DNA of 64,000 bases from Pseudonocardia endophytica (GTDB lineage: Bacteria; Actinomycetota; Actinomycetes; Mycobacteriales; Pseudonocardiaceae), in NCBI RefSeq assembly GCF_004339565.1, contig NZ_SMFZ01000001.1, positions 1,798,001 through 1,862,000 of the forward strand. The letters are read 5' to 3'. Made by a program: the position numbers and the translations under genes. Every line of letters starts with the position of its first letter. Within the stretch, counting starts at the first letter, position 1. Shown in pieces: positions 31,573 to 39,111 of the stretch. The notes under the pieces were generated by a model. It saw nothing but the letters and a program-made list of their open reading frames with translations. It was not told the DNA's origin and did not search any database.

Positions 31573-33174
31573 TCACTCGGATTTCCACGTGTCGTGCAGC
31601 TGGATCCGCGACGACGCGTCGAACGCCAGGTCGTGCGTCGACGGCGCGACACCGAGCGTCGTGGTGAGCTCGACGACCGGCACCGTCAGGTGCTGCGCGG
31701 CGATCAGCTGCTGGGCCTGCCCCGCGATCTGTGTGCGCTTCGCCGGGTCGGTGGCCGCGGCCTGCCCGGTCAGCAGGGCGTCCAGCGGCCCCGGCGGGAA
31801 CCGGTAGTAGTTCGCCCCGCCGCTCCAGTAGGTGGCCCGCAGGATGTCCGGGTCGGCGCGGGTCAGGTTGCCCCACAACGCCGTGAACTGGCCGCTCTGC
31901 TGGATCTGCGCGACGTCGGAGATCTGCTTCTCCTGCAGCTGCACGTCGATCCCGACGCCGCGCAGCTGCTGCTGGAGCAGCTCCAGCGCCGGCTTCGTGG
32001 TGGAGATGTTCTGGGCGAACGTCACCGGGATGGTCAGCTTCGTCCCGCCCTTGGCCCGGATCCCGTCCGGACCGGCCTTCCACCCGGCGGCGTCCAGCAC
32101 GGCGCCGGCACGGGCGGCGTCGAAGCCGTACTGCGCGGACTGGTCCGCATAGGACGGTGTGGTCGACGCGAGCGGGCCGGTCGCGGGCTTCGTCTGCGAC
32201 GTGTAGACGGCCGACACGACCTCGGGCCGGTTGATCCCGAGGGAGACGGCCTCGCGGACCGCCGCGTCCTTGCCGAGCGCGGTGGACAGGTTGAACGAGA
32301 TCCCGAACGGGAGACCGGGGTTGGCCCGCGACGGCAGCCCGATCCCGGCCCCGGACAGCGGCGCCTCGTCCTGCGGGCCGACGCTGGCGACGGCGTCGAT
32401 CTCGCCGGACTGCAGGCTGCCGGTGCGCACGCCGGACTCGGGCACGACGCGGAACTCGGCCCGGTCCAGATAGGCCTCGCCGGGGTGCGTGAACAGCGAC
32501 GAGCCCCAGTTGTAACCGGCGCGCTTCGTCAGGACCGTCGACTGGTCCTTCGTGTAGGACTCGAGCACGAACGGCCCGGACCCGACGACACCCTGGCAGC
32601 GCTCGTCGTCGGTCTTCGCCACGCTCGACGGCGCCAGCAGGCCGAGGCTGTGCGTCGACGTGCCCTGCAGGAACTGCACGTTCGGCTGGGCGAACCGGAC
32701 GGTGAACTCCGTCGGGCTCGTCACCGTCGTGCCCTGGTAGCCGGCGAGGTAGCCCTTGGGCAGCGTGCCGCGGGCCCCGATCGTCGGGACCCGGTCGAAG
32801 TTCGCCTTCACCGCGTTCGCGTCGACGGGCGTGCCGTCGGAGAACGTGGCGCCGGGGCGCAGCGTGAACGTCCAGGCCGTGGCGTCGGCGTTCGACGACC
32901 ACTTCGTCGCCAGCCACGGCGTGATCGCGCCGCTCTGCGGATCCTGGTCGGTCAGCGAGTCGACGATCTGGCGCAGGGAGTAGATCGAGTCGTTGCTGCC
33001 CACCTGCTGCGGGTCGGCGCAGCCCTGGTCGGAGGACACGGCGAACAGGAGCGTGCCCCCGGGCCGGGGCGGTCCCGCGTCGGCGGCCGGGTCGGAGCCT
33101 CCCCCGCCACCGCAGGCGGTCAGGACGAGAGCGGCCGCGGCGAGCGCCGCGGCGACACGGGCGGTGCGACTCAC
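31573..33174 (-). CDS. substrate-binding lipoprotein of the ABC importer
   Basis: The 533-residue protein begins at a GTG overlapping the monooxygenase stop. A lipoprotein signal ends in the lipobox LTAC (Cys at about 21), followed by a Gly/Ser linker. The body is SBP_bac_5 (peptide/nickel-binding family): GGTLLFAVSSDQGCADPQQV, TFTLRPGATFSDGTPVDANAV and VVGSGPFVLESY. It captures the substrate outside the membrane. In this operon the ligand is likely a sulfur-containing molecule later oxidised by the two flavin monooxygenases, which is inference. Confidence 0.9.
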   Translation of the reverse strand: MSRTARVAAALAAAALVLTACGGGGGSDPAADAGPPRPGGTLLFAVSSDQGCADPQQVGSNDSIYSLRQIVDSLTDQDPQSGAITPWLATKWSSNADATAWTFTLRPGATFSDGTPVDANAVKANFDRVPTIGARGTLPKGYLAGYQGTTVTSPTEFTVRFAQPNVQFLQGTSTHSLGLLAPSSVAKTDDERCQGVVGSGPFVLESYTKDQSTVLTKRAGYNWGSSLFTHPGEAYLDRAEFRVVPESGVRTGSLQSGEIDAVASVGPQDEAPLSGAGIGLPSRANPGLPFGISFNLSTALGKDAAVREAVSLGINRPEVVSAVYTSQTKPATGPLASTTPSYADQSAQYGFDAARAGAVLDAAGWKAGPDGIRAKGGTKLTIPVTFAQNISTTKPALELLQQQLRGVGIDVQLQEKQISDVAQIQQSGQFTALWGNLTRADPDILRATYWSGGANYYRFPPGPLDALLTGQAAATDPAKRTQIAGQAQQLIAAQHLTVPVVELTTTLGVAPSTHDLAFDASSRIQLHDTWKSE

Positions 33175-34538
33175 GACGCCACCGCCGCGGAACGCTCGCC
33201 GAACCGCGACGGGGACGCGAGACCGAGGTTCTCGCGCAGCGTCCCGCCGGCGTACTCGCCGCGGAACACGCCCCGCTCCTGGAGGATCGGCACCACCCGG
33301 TCGACGAACTCGTCGAGCCCGGACGGGCTGACGTGCGAGCCGACGATGAACCCGTCGCAGGCGTCGGCCTGGACGTACCGGTCGATCTCGTCGGCCACCG
33401 TCTGCGGCGTACCGACGAACACGGCGCGGTCGAACACCTTCTTCACGACTCCTCGCAGCGAGAGGTTCTCCGCCTCGCCGATCTCGCGCCAGGTCTTCGC
33501 CGTGGCGTGCGCGTCCTGGGTCAGCGGGGCCCGGCCGCGGATCCACTTCGGACCGTCGGTGACCGGGTCGAGGTCCGGTACCGGCCCGTCCGGGTCGACG
33601 CCGGACAGGTCCCGGTTCCAGACCATCTCGGCGAGCACGATCGCCGTGAACGGGTCGACCTGGCGGTCGTGGATCTCCGCATGCCGCTCGCGGGCCTCCG
33701 CCTCGGTGTCCCCGAGCACCACGGCGGCCGACGGCAGGATCCGCACCTCGTCCGGGTTGCGGCCGGCCTTCGCGACGCGCGCCTTCACGTCGTCGTAGAA
33801 CGCGCGGGCCTCGTCGAACTTCTGGTAGCGGCTGAAGATCGCGTCGGAGTGGGCGGCGGCGAAGTCCCGTCCGGCAGGCGACTCGCCGGCCTGCAGGATC
33901 ACCGGGTGGCCCTGCGGGCTGCGCGGCACGGTGAACCGGCCGGCGATGTCGAACTGGTTGCCGGACACGGCGAAGTCGCCGACGTGCCCGTCGCGCAGGA
34001 ACGCACCGGACTCCGGGTCGGCGACGACGGCGTCGGAGCCCCAGGAGTCCCACAGCGCCCGGACGGCGGCGAGCGTCTCGCCCGCCCGCTCGTAGCGCTG
34101 GTGGTGGCCGAGGTAGCCGCCGCGGCGGAAGTTCTCGCCGGTGTCGGCGTCCGAGCTGGTCACGACGTTCCACGCGGCCCGGCCGCCGGACAGCACGTCC
34201 AGCGTGGCGAACTTGCGGGCCAGCTCGTACGGCTCGTTGTACGTCGAGTTGATCGTGCCGGCGAGTCCGATGTGGTCGGTCAGCGCGGCGAGCGACGCGA
34301 GCACGGTGAACGTGTCCGGACGGCCGACCACGTCCTGGTCGAAGATCTCCTCACCTCGGGTGCGCAGCCGCAGGCCCTCGGCGAGGAACAGCAGGTCGAG
34401 CTTGCCGCGCTCGGCGCTGCGCGCCCAGTGCTCGAACGACGAGAAGTCGATGTGGCTGCCGGAGGCGGGGTCGCTCCACACCGTGTCGTGGTTGACGCCC
34501 GGGAAGTAGGCGCCCAGGACGATCTGCTTGCGGGTCAC
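33171..34538 (-). CDS. NtaA/SnaA/DszA family FMN-dependent monooxygenase
   Basis: The 455-residue member of the bacterial luciferase superfamily has the family N-terminus (VLGAYFPGVNHDTVWSDP). Further blocks are DLLFLAEGLRLR, GLAGTINSTYNEPYELARKF, LSGGRAAWNVVTS and HPVILQAGESPAGRDFAAAH. Relatives cleave C-S or C-N bonds of sulfones, sulfonates or nitrilotriacetate using FMNH2 supplied by a separate reductase, which is not nearby. It overlaps the gene before it (ATGA) and the lipoprotein after it (GTGA), so it is translationally coupled both ways. Likely role: desulfurising an imported organosulfur compound. Confidence 0.9.
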   Translation of the reverse strand: MTRKQIVLGAYFPGVNHDTVWSDPASGSHIDFSSFEHWARSAERGKLDLLFLAEGLRLRTRGEEIFDQDVVGRPDTFTVLASLAALTDHIGLAGTINSTYNEPYELARKFATLDVLSGGRAAWNVVTSSDADTGENFRRGGYLGHHQRYERAGETLAAVRALWDSWGSDAVVADPESGAFLRDGHVGDFAVSGNQFDIAGRFTVPRSPQGHPVILQAGESPAGRDFAAAHSDAIFSRYQKFDEARAFYDDVKARVAKAGRNPDEVRILPSAAVVLGDTEAEARERHAEIHDRQVDPFTAIVLAEMVWNRDLSGVDPDGPVPDLDPVTDGPKWIRGRAPLTQDAHATAKTWREIGEAENLSLRGVVKKVFDRAVFVGTPQTVADEIDRYVQADACDGFIVGSHVSPSGLDEFVDRVVPILQERGVFRGEYAGGTLRENLGLASPSRFGERSAAVAS

Positions 34539-35743
34539 GCAACACTCCCTGCGTAGCGGCTGGCGGGACGCGGCAGCCCGAAACGGGCGCGCAGCGTGTC
34601 CTCGGAGTAGGCGGTGCGGAACGCGCCGCGGCGCTGCAGTTCCGGCACGAGGCCGTCGACGATCGCGTCGAGGTCGGTGGGCAGTACGGCGGGTCGCAGG
34701 CGGTAGCCGGCGAGCCCGGCCGCCCGCCAGTCGAGCAGGAGGTCGGCGAGGCCGTCCGCGCTCGTGGCGATCACCGCGGCGTCACTGCTCAGGGCTTCGA
34801 CGGCGTCGAGTCGCTCCCGTCGTTCGCGCGCGGCCCGCTCGGTGTCGGCGAGCACGACGACCAGGTCGGCGAGGATCCGCAGCGGTTCGCCGTCACGGCC
34901 GACGTCGCGCTCGGCGGCGCGCACCTGCTCGACGAGCGTGACCGCGTCGCCGGAGTCCCGCGGCGTGACGAACACGGCGTCCGCGGACCGCGCGGCCAGC
35001 CGGAACGGCTCCCAGCCGTGCCCCAGCGACACGACGAGCGGCTGGCCCTGCGGCGGGCGCGGCACGATCGACGGACCGCGCACCGAGAACCGTGGCCCCT
35101 CGAAGTCGACGTGGTGGATCCTGTCCCGGTCCAGGAACCGGTTCGTGGCGGCGTCCCGGATCTCGGCGTCGTCCTCCCAGGAGTCCCAGAGCCGCCGGAC
35201 GACCTCGACCGCGTCGGCTGCCTCACCGAACAGCTCGTCGACCAGCGCACGGGCCTGCGGGGAGTCCAGCTCGTCGCGCGACACCCCGGCGATCGTGCGA
35301 CGGCCGAAGTGCGCGGCCTCGTCCGGGCGGACCGACGTCTGCACCCGCCAGCCGGCCCGGCCGCGCGAGTCGTGGTCGAGCGTGGCCAGCGCGGACGCGA
35401 CGTGGAACGGCTCGGTGTGTGTCGTGGTGACGGTCGGGACCAGGCCGATCCGGGTGGTCAGCGGCGCGACGAACGCGGCGACCAGCTCGGCGTCGAGCCT
35501 GCCCTGCACGCGGTGTGTGCTGCGGTCGGGGGCCGCGAGGTGGTCGCCGGACTGCAGGCCGAACGCGTCCTCGAACGTGACGAGGTCGAGCAGGCCGCGC
35601 TCCGCGGTGCGCACGAGATCGACCCAGTAGCGGGCGGTGAACAGGTCGGCGGGCCGAGCGCCCGGCTCGCGCCAGGCGGCGGGGTGCCAGCCCGCGCCGT
35701 CGAGCGCGACGGCGAGGTGGACGTTCGAGTCCGATGTGGACAT
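34535..35743 (-). CDS. LLM class flavin-dependent monooxygenase
   Basis: The 402-residue luciferase-like protein is the first gene of the operon. Blocks include LFTARYWVDLVRTAERGLLD, RIGLVPTVTTTHTEPFHVAS, WRVQTSVRPDEAAHFGRR and GQPLVVSLGHGWEPFRLAAR. It resembles the NtaA-type group but is shorter and divergent, so it may be a partner or act on the next intermediate. Its ATG lies 85 bp after the leader peptide stop and about 200 bp after the SAM-I riboswitch. It is therefore expected to be shut off when S-adenosylmethionine and cysteine are abundant. Confidence 0.87.
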   Translation of the reverse strand: MSTSDSNVHLAVALDGAGWHPAAWREPGARPADLFTARYWVDLVRTAERGLLDLVTFEDAFGLQSGDHLAAPDRSTHRVQGRLDAELVAAFVAPLTTRIGLVPTVTTTHTEPFHVASALATLDHDSRGRAGWRVQTSVRPDEAAHFGRRTIAGVSRDELDSPQARALVDELFGEAADAVEVVRRLWDSWEDDAEIRDAATNRFLDRDRIHHVDFEGPRFSVRGPSIVPRPPQGQPLVVSLGHGWEPFRLAARSADAVFVTPRDSGDAVTLVEQVRAAERDVGRDGEPLRILADLVVVLADTERAARERRERLDAVEALSSDAAVIATSADGLADLLLDWRAAGLAGYRLRPAVLPTDLDAIVDGLVPELQRRGAFRTAYSEDTLRARFGLPRPASRYAGSVA

Positions 35744-35828
35744 GGTGGGACGCGGCTTCCTGCGGTGCGCGACCGCGGCTTCCCGCGGTCCGGGACCGCG
35801 GAGCGGGGGTTCGGGAGGAGCGGAGCGG

Positions 35829-35936
35829 TCAGCCCGTACAGGCCGCGCTCGTCACCCGCAGCAGGTCCACGTGACGCCGGTAGCGGGCGTGGTGCACGCG
35901 CAGCGGCGCCGCGGCCCGGTCTCCGAGCTCCCCCAT
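35829..35936 (-). CDS. sulfur-operon leader peptide (Cys attenuator type), 35 codons
   Basis: The peptide MGELGDRAAAPLRVHHARYR, RHVDLLRVTSAACTG ends at 35829. The core HVDLLRVTSAAC is the signature of actinobacterial putative leader peptides found before sulfur genes. There the ribosome's progress over Cys codons is thought to tune the downstream mRNA. It starts 9 nt after the SAM-I riboswitch and ends 85 bp before the LLM monooxygenase. It is too short for most gene callers. Confidence 0.75.
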   Translation of the reverse strand: MGELGDRAAAPLRVHHARYRRHVDLLRVTSAACTG

Positions 35937-35944
35937 GACGACCT

Positions 35945-36034
35945 CCATCGCCCCCGATCGGAGCACCCTCACCCGGAGTGTCCGGGGGGTTGCTGCGGCG
36001 TCGACGAGTCGGGTCTCTCGGCCGCTCTGGATGG
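35945..36034 (-). ncRNA. SAM-I (S-box) riboswitch
   Basis: On the minus strand P1 is CCATC (36034-36030) pairing with GATGG (35949-35945). Then follow the S-box core AGAGCGGCCGAGAGACCC, a CGGC/GCCG P2 stem, GCCGCAGCAACC, a P3 hairpin CCGGACACTCCGG, and the GGTGCTCC of the J/P4 region. All are in the right order over 90 nt. S-adenosylmethionine binding would end or hide the downstream message. It lies directly after a consensus promoter and before the leader peptide and the six-gene sulfur operon. Confidence 0.82.
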
Positions 36035-36044
36035 TGCGGGTTCG

Positions 36045-36075
36045 ACTCTAGGTAGCCGGACCCGTCGGGTGTCAA
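36045..36075 (-). promoter_or_regulatory. consensus-like promoter of the sulfur operon
   Basis: On the minus strand TTGACA (36075-36070) is followed after 19 nt by TAGAGT (36050-36045). The predicted start of transcription falls at about 36038, just before the riboswitch P1 at 36034. That spacing supports both calls. From here to 36386 (about 310 bp) no gene is seen on either strand. Confidence 0.65.
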
Positions 36076-36386
36076 TGGTCGGACGCGAGCGTGACCGGCG
36101 TCGCTCTCACTGCCCGGCAGGCGCGTCCACATTGTGGGATCACTTGCGCGGCAGTGCATGTCGAACGACCCAGCTGGAGGTTCGACGGCCGGCGCGCGCA
36201 GCCCGTCGGTGACTCGTCCGGACAGGACGGAGCGCGCGGTCCCGGCGACTGGGACACGGTGCACATCCTGGCGCGACGTCGCAGGGACTCACCGGACCGC
36301 GCAGCGCCCGCAGGTTCTGCGACGACGGGGCACGCACTGCGGGGTGCGATCCGGAGCGCCACGCTCGGCGTCCTCGGGCGCCCGGG

Positions 36387-37484
36387 TCACCGCGCCGCCC
36401 AGGCGTCGGCGAGCAGGCGGTAGGAACCGACCCGGTCGGCGTGGTCGTGGGTGATCGTCGTGACCAGCAGCTCGTCGGCCCGGGTCAGATCGCGCAGCGC
36501 GGCCAGCCGGTCGACGACCGTCCCGGCGTCGCCGACGAACTGCGTGTCCAGGCGGTCGGCCACGAGGTCGGGGTCCCACTCGTAGGCGCCGGCACCCGTG
36601 GCGTCCGGGAACGGGATCGCGCCCGCGCCGGTGCGGATGCTGTGCACCCACGGCGCGTAGCCGGCGGCGAGCTCGCGGGCGTGCGCGTCGTCGCGGCCGA
36701 CGACGACGTCCGCGGACACCATCACCCACGGCCGCTCCAGCCCCGCCGACGGGCGGAACGCGGCCCGATAGCCCTCCACCGCGTCGAGCACGGTCGCCGG
36801 GCTGACGTGGTAGTTCGCCGCGAACGGCAGCCCGCGGGCACCCGCGACCTCAGCGCTCTCGCCACCGCTGGAACCCAGCACCCACGTCTGGACGTCGGCG
36901 CCCTCACCCGGCGTCGCGTGCACCTCGACGTCCTCGCCGGACCGGTGCGTGCCCGCGATCAGGCCGAGCACCGTGTCCACGACCTGCGCGTAGTCCGACG
37001 CCTGCGCGCCCGGCTGGCGGATCAGCTCCAGCTGCGCCCGGAACCGCGGCGAGCGCAGGATCCCGGCCAGCGACACCGGCGCCGGGATCACGACACCGTC
37101 GACGACGCGCCGCTCGGTGTGCCCGTTGTCGCGCCTCGGCCCCTTCGGCCCGCCGGAACGGCCCAACCCGAGGTCGATCCGGCCCGGGAACAACGCGTCC
37201 AGCGTGCCGAACTCCTCGACCACCGACAATGCCGTCCGGTGCCCGGTCTGCACGGCGCCGGACCCGACCCGGATCCTCCCGGTCGCGGCCGCGACGGCCT
37301 GCATGAGCAGCGTCGGCACCGCGCCCGCGACACCAGGGTTGAGGTGGTGCTCGGCCAGCCAGAAGCGTCGGTAGCCGAACCGCTCGGCCGCCCGGGCGAG
37401 GTCGACGGTGTTGGCGAACGCCTCCCCGACCGACGAGCCGGCCGGGATCGGGGACAGGTCGAGAACCGACAGCGGGACGGACAT
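36387..37484 (-). CDS. LLM class flavin-dependent oxidoreductase (luciferase-like)
   Basis: The 365-residue protein starts MSVPLSVLDLSPIPAGSSVG, typical of the LLM group TIGR03558. It continues RFWLAEHHLNPGVAG, RIRVGSGAVQTGHRTALSVV, IDLGLGRSGG and WVLGSSGGESAEVAGARGLP. It probably oxidises a small sulfur or carbon compound with reduced flavin. It has its own Cys-type leader peptide at 37534-37587 and is divergent from another LLM gene at 37844. Expected to be induced by sulfur limitation; substrate unknown. Confidence 0.88.
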   Translation of the reverse strand: MSVPLSVLDLSPIPAGSSVGEAFANTVDLARAAERFGYRRFWLAEHHLNPGVAGAVPTLLMQAVAAATGRIRVGSGAVQTGHRTALSVVEEFGTLDALFPGRIDLGLGRSGGPKGPRRDNGHTERRVVDGVVIPAPVSLAGILRSPRFRAQLELIRQPGAQASDYAQVVDTVLGLIAGTHRSGEDVEVHATPGEGADVQTWVLGSSGGESAEVAGARGLPFAANYHVSPATVLDAVEGYRAAFRPSAGLERPWVMVSADVVVGRDDAHARELAAGYAPWVHSIRTGAGAIPFPDATGAGAYEWDPDLVADRLDTQFVGDAGTVVDRLAALRDLTRADELLVTTITHDHADRVGSYRLLADAWAAR

Positions 37485-37533
37485 GCGAGAACTCCGAGAA
37501 GGGGCGACGGGTGACGGTCCGCAGGCGCGACGC

Positions 37534-37587
37534 TCACCGACAGCCCGCGGAGCGGGTCCGGCACAGGTCGAGATAGCGACGACCCAC
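37534..37587 (-). CDS. sulfur leader peptide, 17 codons
   Basis: The peptide from the GTG at 37587 is MGRRYLDLCRTRSAGCR, with GGAG upstream and a stop at 37534. It fits the leader pattern YLDLCRTRSAGC, with two Cys codons. It lies 49 bp before the LLM gene on the same strand. Cys-dependent attenuation is the expected role. Confidence 0.7.
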   Translation of the reverse strand: MGRRYLDLCRTRSAGCR

Positions 37588-37703
37588 CAGCCGGACTCCA
37601 CCCCTCACCCCTCGATCCTGTGCCCGGCACGTCCCGGCACGCAAGCGCGTGGCCCGCACCACACCCGTTGACACCCGCCCCGGGCGGGTCGACGCTGCGA
37701 CGC

Positions 37704-37778
37704 ATGTCCCGCCGCCACGACCTGACGCGCCGCCGTCACGTCGATCTGCACCGGGTCACCGCACAGGGCTGTCGCTGA
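37704..37778 (+). CDS. sulfur leader peptide, 24 codons
   Basis: The peptide MSRRHDLTRRRHVDLHRVTA, QGCR has the core HVDLHRVTAQGC, again with a Cys codon near the end. It starts at an ATG 30 nt after TTGACA (37668-37673), a likely -35 box, and ends 65 bp before the plus-strand LLM gene. It is the mirror image of the leader at 37534, so both divergent LLM genes are controlled alike. Confidence 0.72.
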   Translation: MSRRHDLTRRRHVDLHRVTAQGCR

Positions 37779-37843
37779 CCTCCGCCGCGCCTGCACACCC
37801 GCGACGGTCCCCGTCGCATCCCCCTCTGCCCGGAGGCAGCCCC

Positions 37844-38941
37844 ATGAGGTTCCAGGTCCTCGACATCGTCCCGCACGCGCCGCACCCGGTGACCGGGGAG
37901 ATCATCCCGGTGCACGAGCGACTCGAGCGCGTCGTCGAGACGGCCGTCCGGGCCGAACGCCTCGGGTTCGACTCCTACGCCGTCGGCGAGCGACACGCCG
38001 GGGAGTTCGTGTCCAGCGCCCCGACCGTGCTGCTCGGCGCGCTCGCCCAGGCCACCGAACGGATCCTGCTGTCCACCGGCGTCACGGTGATCTCGCTGCT
38101 GGACCCGGTCCGCGTGGCCGAAGATTATTCCACAGTGGACCAGCTGTCCGGCGGGCGGCTGGAGATCGTGATCGGGAAGGGCAACGAGGACAAGCACTTC
38201 GGCATGTTCGGCCTGGAGCTCGGCAGGCAGTACGAGTACCTCACCGAGAACTACGAGCTGCTGCGCCGCCTGCTCCGCGAGACCGACGTGCACTGGGACG
38301 GCACGCACCACGCCGACCTGCACGGCATCACCACGTTCCCGCGCCCGTTCGACGGCCCGTTCCGGATCTGGCACGGCTCGGCCACCTCGACCGACGCCGT
38401 CGACCTGGCCGCGAAGTGGGGGGACCCGCTGTTCTCGGCGAACGCGCTGCAGCCCCGCGAGGCCTACCAGGTGCTGATCGACCGGTACCGCGAGAAGCTC
38501 GCCGAGCACGGCCACGACCCGTCCGTCGGCTACGTCGGCTCCGGGTCCGGCGGCCTGTTCCTCGCCGACACCGACGACGAGGCGATCCGCCAGTACCGGC
38601 CGCTCTACGAGGCGATCGCGGCGAAGCTCGCGGCCGCGCACGCCGGGGACGCGCGCAAGGGCAAGACCATGTCGTTCACGACGATCGAGGACGCCGTCGC
38701 GCACGGCCCCGCGCTCGTCGGGACACCGGAGCGGGTCGCGGCCAAGATCCTCGACTACCACAAGTCCTACCGGCACGACGTCCAGTCGATCTCGATCAAC
38801 CCCTCCCTGCCGTACCCGCAGCAGCAGGAGGTGCTGGACCGCTTCGCCGAGGAGGTGATCCCGCTCGTGCAGCGCGAGGTCACGACGACACTGTGGGGCC
38901 CGGAGGACGGTGGGCGCGCGGCCGGGTTCACGGCCTGCTAG
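37844..38941 (+). CDS. LLM class flavin-dependent oxidoreductase (luciferase-like)
   Basis: The 365-residue protein starts at an ATG after CGGAGG. Typical LLM blocks are RAERLGFDSYAVGERHAGEF, TERILLSTGVTVISLLDPVR, GGRLEIVIGKGNEDKHFGMF and FRIWHGSATSTDAVDLAAKW. It differs from its divergent neighbour and is not a recent duplicate. It probably releases sulfur from an organosulfur compound with reduced flavin. It is preceded by its own leader peptide. Only 14 nt separate its stop from a SAM-IV riboswitch that governs the next gene. Confidence 0.88.
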   Translation: MRFQVLDIVPHAPHPVTGEIIPVHERLERVVETAVRAERLGFDSYAVGERHAGEFVSSAPTVLLGALAQATERILLSTGVTVISLLDPVRVAEDYSTVDQLSGGRLEIVIGKGNEDKHFGMFGLELGRQYEYLTENYELLRRLLRETDVHWDGTHHADLHGITTFPRPFDGPFRIWHGSATSTDAVDLAAKWGDPLFSANALQPREAYQVLIDRYREKLAEHGHDPSVGYVGSGSGGLFLADTDDEAIRQYRPLYEAIAAKLAAAHAGDARKGKTMSFTTIEDAVAHGPALVGTPERVAAKILDYHKSYRHDVQSISINPSLPYPQQQEVLDRFAEEVIPLVQREVTTTLWGPEDGGRAAGFTAC

Positions 38942-38955
38942 CGTCCTCGGCGATA

Positions 38956-39033
38956 GGTCACGAGCGTCAGCGCGAAGCCCCGGCTAGCTGACCGGCAACC
39001 CTCCTCCGCGGTGGGGTGCCCCGGGTGATGACC
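38956..39033 (+). ncRNA. SAM-IV riboswitch
   Basis: The sequence begins GGTCACGAGCGTCAGCG, continues GAAGCCCCGGCTAGCTGACC, GGCAACCCTCCTCCGCGGTG and GGGTGCCCCGGGTGATGACC. These are the conserved blocks of the actinobacterial SAM-IV class in order. GGTCA at 38956-38960 pairs with TGACC at 39029-39033 as P1. It lies between the LLM gene and the class V aminotransferase, 78 nt before the latter's start. It should reduce expression when S-adenosylmethionine is plentiful. Confidence 0.88.
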
Positions 39034-39111
39034 CGGCCGGCGCGATCCCGCGACCGGCAAGCGCGGATCCGGACACCCTGTCCCGGGTCCTCGAGATCCG
39101 GAGGCCGGATC

